Positions 61,858 to 64,000 of a stretch of 64,000 nucleotides of DNA are shown here, one piece after another (positions within the stretch are counted from its first letter, which is position 1; each line of letters begins with the position of its first letter). The notes below the pieces were generated by a model that saw only the letters and a program-made list of their open reading frames with translations, had not been told where the DNA came from and searched no databases. Made by a program: the position numbers and the translations under genes. Where the stretch lies: assembly GCA_965213765.1 (NCBI GenBank), contig OZ243926.1, forward strand, positions 434,001 to 498,000, in the 5' to 3' direction. The stretch comes from JAJDXO01 sp965213765 (GTDB lineage: Bacteria; Pseudomonadota; Alphaproteobacteria; Rhodospirillales; UBA2165).

Positions 61858-62244
61858 GCGGGCGCAGGAGCCCTCCTCTCCTGGCGCGGCCGCATGCCAT
61901 TGCCGCCCTTCGGGCGTAGGCCGATAGTCCAGCGGAGGTACACCGCGAGGAAGGTGACGGCGGCGAGCTATGGAAACCCGTCCCCTCTGGACTCCGAAAC
62001 CCGATCAGGCGTAAGATTTTATCTGCGGCCGCATAGGCCTGCATGTAGCAAGGAGGATAGGTAACTCTATGAATGAGACCGGCTCCTGTACCGCCCCCGG
62101 ACGACGGGGGCACCGGTAAAGCAGGCGGCGGACTTCCGCCGGACACCGATACAATTGAATATCTACCCAATCGACGCGCCGTCGTGCCGTCGACATAGAG
62201 TTTCCGGCTTATCCGCTGGAACTGAGCGAAATGCGAAACATAGC

Positions 62245-62273
62245 GCCCCGCCGGGACCCCCCGGCGGGGTTTG
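62245..62273 (+). terminator. Terminator-like hairpin
   Basis: CCCCGCCGGG and CCCGGCGGGG form a 10-bp stem followed by TTT, about 390 bp past the cytochrome b561 gene. Confidence 0.65.
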
Positions 62274-62309
62274 CGCGTCCGGCCGGCGACTCGCTCCTTG
62301 GCTTCACTC

Positions 62310-62519
62310 TCAGATCACGCGCTCCCTTATTGGTGTAAACCAGCCCCAATATTCAATGAAGTGACCACCGACTGACCGCTGTGCGCATTCTCGCAGGTTT
62401 ACCGGATTTGTCCCAACTCGGACGTCCCTATCCGCGGCCAATAGATCGCCCGGCTTGATGGCGTCACCCTGCCCCACCGGCCACTTTGAACAACCGGATA
62501 GATAGGATGCTATCCACAT
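62310..62519 (-). CDS. Possible small hypothetical protein
   Basis: A 69-codon minus-strand frame beginning 29 bp after the isochorismatase stop, so it could be the second gene of that unit. It is rich in Trp and Gly near the end (HFIEYWGWFTPIRERVI). No domain is recognised and the start lacks a strong ribosome-binding site. Confidence 0.25.
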   Translation of the reverse strand: MWIASYLSGCSKWPVGQGDAIKPGDLLAADRDVRVGTNPVNLRECAQRSVGGHFIEYWGWFTPIRERVI

Positions 62520-62548
62520 TTCAGATTGTCACGCCGGAGGCGTTACAC

Positions 62549-63208
62549 CTACTCCGCCGCTTGGGTTTTATCCCTCGCCCCGTTGGCCCGGAGCGCCGCA
62601 AGAGTATCCTTGGCCGACAAAGTAAACCCGAGCGCCGTTGAGATGCAGAGAAGTGCGGCTTCGTGCTGCGCCTCGCCATCCATGGAGCCCACACAATCGG
62701 TCACCACGATTGGCAGGAAGTCGAGAGTGTTGGCGGTGACGGCCGTGCATAGCACGCACGAATTGGTGTTCACCCCGGTGAGCAGCAGCGTGTTCACATC
62801 ACGCGACCGCAACGCGAATTCCAGATCCGTCGCGTAAAAGCAATCCTTCCGCTTCTTGGTATCGATGACCAGATCACCGTCCGCGTAGAGTCCGGGCATA
62901 ATCTCCGTGCCGGGCATACCCTGGAGGTTGTGGCGGAACTGGTTTTTGCGGGTGTCCCCCGCCTGATCAGCCTTAGTGCGCCAAAAGGGATTACCCGCCG
63001 TTTCGGATGGATCCCGGTATTGGGACACCACATGAAAGATGGGAATGCCAAGATCGCGGCAGGAATTATTGAAAGTTTCGTTTGATTTGGTCACCGTGTA
63101 GGCTACGTCGGGCGGCGCCGGCAGGGTCGCCACCTCCATATCCATGTGCCCGCGATGGAGATCGATGGCGACCACGGCGGGCCGGACGTTTTCAAGACCG
63201 AGGTTCAT
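62549..63208 (-). CDS. Isochorismatase-family cysteine hydrolase
   Basis: A 219-residue alpha/beta protein with the amidohydrolase triad Asp16 (VVAIDLHRGHM), Lys119 (VIDTKKRKDCFYATDLEF) and Cys151 (GVNTNSCVLCTAVTANTLDF). Family members deaminate or hydrolyse amides such as biuret, N-carbamoyl compounds or nicotinamide; the substrate is uncertain. It is transcribed away from the TfdA-like gene and overlaps no neighbour. Confidence 0.88.
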   Translation of the reverse strand: MNLGLENVRPAVVAIDLHRGHMDMEVATLPAPPDVAYTVTKSNETFNNSCRDLGIPIFHVVSQYRDPSETAGNPFWRTKADQAGDTRKNQFRHNLQGMPGTEIMPGLYADGDLVIDTKKRKDCFYATDLEFALRSRDVNTLLLTGVNTNSCVLCTAVTANTLDFLPIVVTDCVGSMDGEAQHEAALLCISTALGFTLSAKDTLAALRANGARDKTQAAE

Positions 63209-63223
63209 GGTTCGCCTCCTCTC

Positions 63224-63430
63224 CTACTTTAGCCGGGCTTCGATGTGTTGGGCGATATCGTTGATCACCCGGACCTGAATGCCCTGGAAGCCGTGATAGT
63301 GGCGGGCGGCGCATTCGTTGCCGCGGGGCTCACCGCCGCAATAGAGAAACTGCTTCACGTCCGACGATCCCTTAAGGGCCTTGACGAACCCATCCACACC
63401 GCTGGCCAGCGTTGCAAAGCACGCATCTTG
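63224..63430 (-). pseudogene. Remnant of an alpha/beta-hydrolase C-terminus
   Basis: The last about 65 codons of a minus-strand frame (SSDVKQFLYCGGEPRGNECA, RHYHGFQGIQVRVINDIAQH) resemble the C-terminal end of dienelactone-hydrolase-like or PHB-depolymerase-like alpha/beta hydrolases, with the HGF/RHYHG segment. The nucleophile and most of the fold are missing upstream, where the frame runs into the operator of the divergent gene. I consider it a truncated gene. Confidence 0.45.
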
Positions 63431-63490
63431 GAACACTAACACCGCTAAGATTGGAAGTAATCTCTGCCTTGACTCTTCGGAGCCGAATAA

Positions 63491-63516
63491 CATATCGTAA
63501 GAACTCTTACGATATG
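63491..63516. promoter_or_regulatory. Operator-like palindrome upstream of the TfdA-like gene
   Basis: CATATCGTAAG and CTTACGATATG are perfect 11-bp inverted arms around AACT, 30 bp before the ATG at 63546. This is a strong candidate repressor site for that gene. Confidence 0.65.
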
Positions 63517-63545
63517 TTTGTGTTCGTAATTGATGGGAGAGTGCC

Positions 63546-64000
63546 ATGCCCGACGAAGCCGCGGGAATAACCGGCCGCACCCGAGGAAGAGTGGTCGCCG
63601 GAGAACCGCTCGCCGATATGGCGGCCTGGACCGGCAAGGAGCTTGAAGAGAGCACGGCTTGGCGTTACGCCGCGACCGGCGAAGAGCTGGATCGCCTAGT
63701 GGCCATGGCGAGGCAGGTTGCCGCGGGTCTCGACGGTGATCCCAACAGGCTTCTCACCATGCGCGCCGGCGCCTTCGACCTCGGGCCCTTCGGCGAGCGG
63801 GTGAGAGACGAAATCTTGCCCCAGGTCCGGGACGGCCTCGGCGTCGCGCTCTATCGCGGCTTACCGATGGACGATTTAACCCTGCTCGAAGCGGCCGTGA
63901 TCTATTGGGGGATGGGCCAGCATATTGGCGTCGCGCAGTCCAACAACCCGGAAGGCGACATGATCGGTCACGTCCTCGATACCGGGAAGGATTACAACGA
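63546..64000 (+). CDS. TauD/TfdA-family dioxygenase (partial, cut by window end)
   Basis: Open from ATG 63546 to the window end, 151 codons. The visible part contains WTGKELEESTAWRYAATGEE, GLGVALYRGLPMDDLTLLEA and WGMGQHIGVAQSNNPEGDMI, followed by GHVLDTGKDYN, matching the N-terminal half of TauD/TfdA Fe(II)/2-oxoglutarate dioxygenase proteins. The HxD motif region would come after the visible part. GGGAG precedes the start. The substrate cannot be inferred. Confidence 0.8.
   Translation, partial: MPDEAAGITGRTRGRVVAGEPLADMAAWTGKELEESTAWRYAATGEELDRLVAMARQVAAGLDGDPNRLLTMRAGAFDLGPFGERVRDEILPQVRDGLGVALYRGLPMDDLTLLEAAVIYWGMGQHIGVAQSNNPEGDMIGHVLDTGKDYN

Larger units (their letters stand above)
61858..62548. 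other. Intergenic region with three successive GC-rich hairpins
   Basis: There is no convincing gene over 690 bp. Hairpins are at 62089-62118 (GCCCCCG/CGGGGGC core), 62127-62140 (GGCGGA/TCCGCC) and 62247-62270. It also contains AAGGAGG at 62050-62056 followed by an ORF of only 16 codons. It could hold a structured RNA on the plus strand. No similarity to tmRNA, RNase P or SRP RNA was recognised. Confidence 0.45.

Noticed and set aside
61858..62548. tmRNA, RNase P RNA or SRP RNA
   Set aside because: None of the conserved sequence cores of these RNAs could be found on either strand.

Overview
The window looks like chromosome of a GC-rich alphaproteobacterium, probably an environmental, Rhodospirillales-like lineage. 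Supporting signs are the SdhE-Mfd/RecG neighbourhood, a DUF502 membrane protein, glnB-glnA behind a sigma-54 promoter, neighbouring rplM-rpsI and argC, a type 2 ArgC, TRAP-TAXI transport and an aerobic BoxBC benzoyl-CoA pathway. The taxonomic placement is an inference from gene content. No rRNA, CRISPR array or prophage was seen. One tRNA (His) is present, and IS material is limited to a transposase fragment at the left edge.

Layout: 1-0.3 kb IS5-type transposase 5' end and a dispersed hairpin repeat. 0.4-3.3 kb small regulator-like gene, a frameshifted MFS exporter, a FrnE/DsbA-like oxidoreductase and an inverted-repeat element. 3.3-9.2 kb mfd, sdhE and divergent recG. 9.2-12.4 kb DUF502, NUDIX, ACT and universal-stress proteins. 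12.4-17.7 kb a carbon block (tkt, class I fba, rpe, SLC13 permease, usp). 17.9-21.7 kb tRNA-His, an aminotransferase, glnB and glnA. 21.8-25.9 kb a gamma-glutamylcyclotransferase-like gene followed by three consecutive Bcr/CflA MFS exporters. 25.9-35.0 kb a VOC protein, a TRAP-TAXI uptake system, a LysR regulator and a four-gene catabolic operon (CamK-like crotonase, SDR, 3-hydroxyacyl-CoA dehydrogenase, FAH-family hydrolase).

The most unusual region is 35.0-40.6 kb. Two AhpD/carboxymuconolactone-decarboxylase-like genes and one PrdB/GrdB-like gene are each interrupted by a single in-frame UGA. In each case the UGA lies where a redox cysteine is expected (CxxU, CxxU and UxxC). Each UGA is followed by a compact hairpin with the properties of a bacterial SECIS element; the first two have identical spacing, a 7-bp stem and a GGUC loop. 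I read these as three selenoprotein genes, grouped with an HxlR regulator, a luciferase-like flavin monooxygenase, an alpha/beta-barrel protein and an OsmC-like thiol protein. Together they suggest a selenium-dependent thiol redox or detoxification module whose substrate is unknown.

The right part holds mainly housekeeping genes: parE, gamma-carbonic anhydrase, argC, rpsI, rplM, metY, L-serine dehydratase, kdsB and kdsC. It also holds boxC-boxB with a long palindrome upstream and a relic duplication of the boxB 3' end, a PiT phosphate transporter, a cytochrome b561, an isochorismatase-type hydrolase, and the start of a TauD/TfdA-type dioxygenase cut by the window end.
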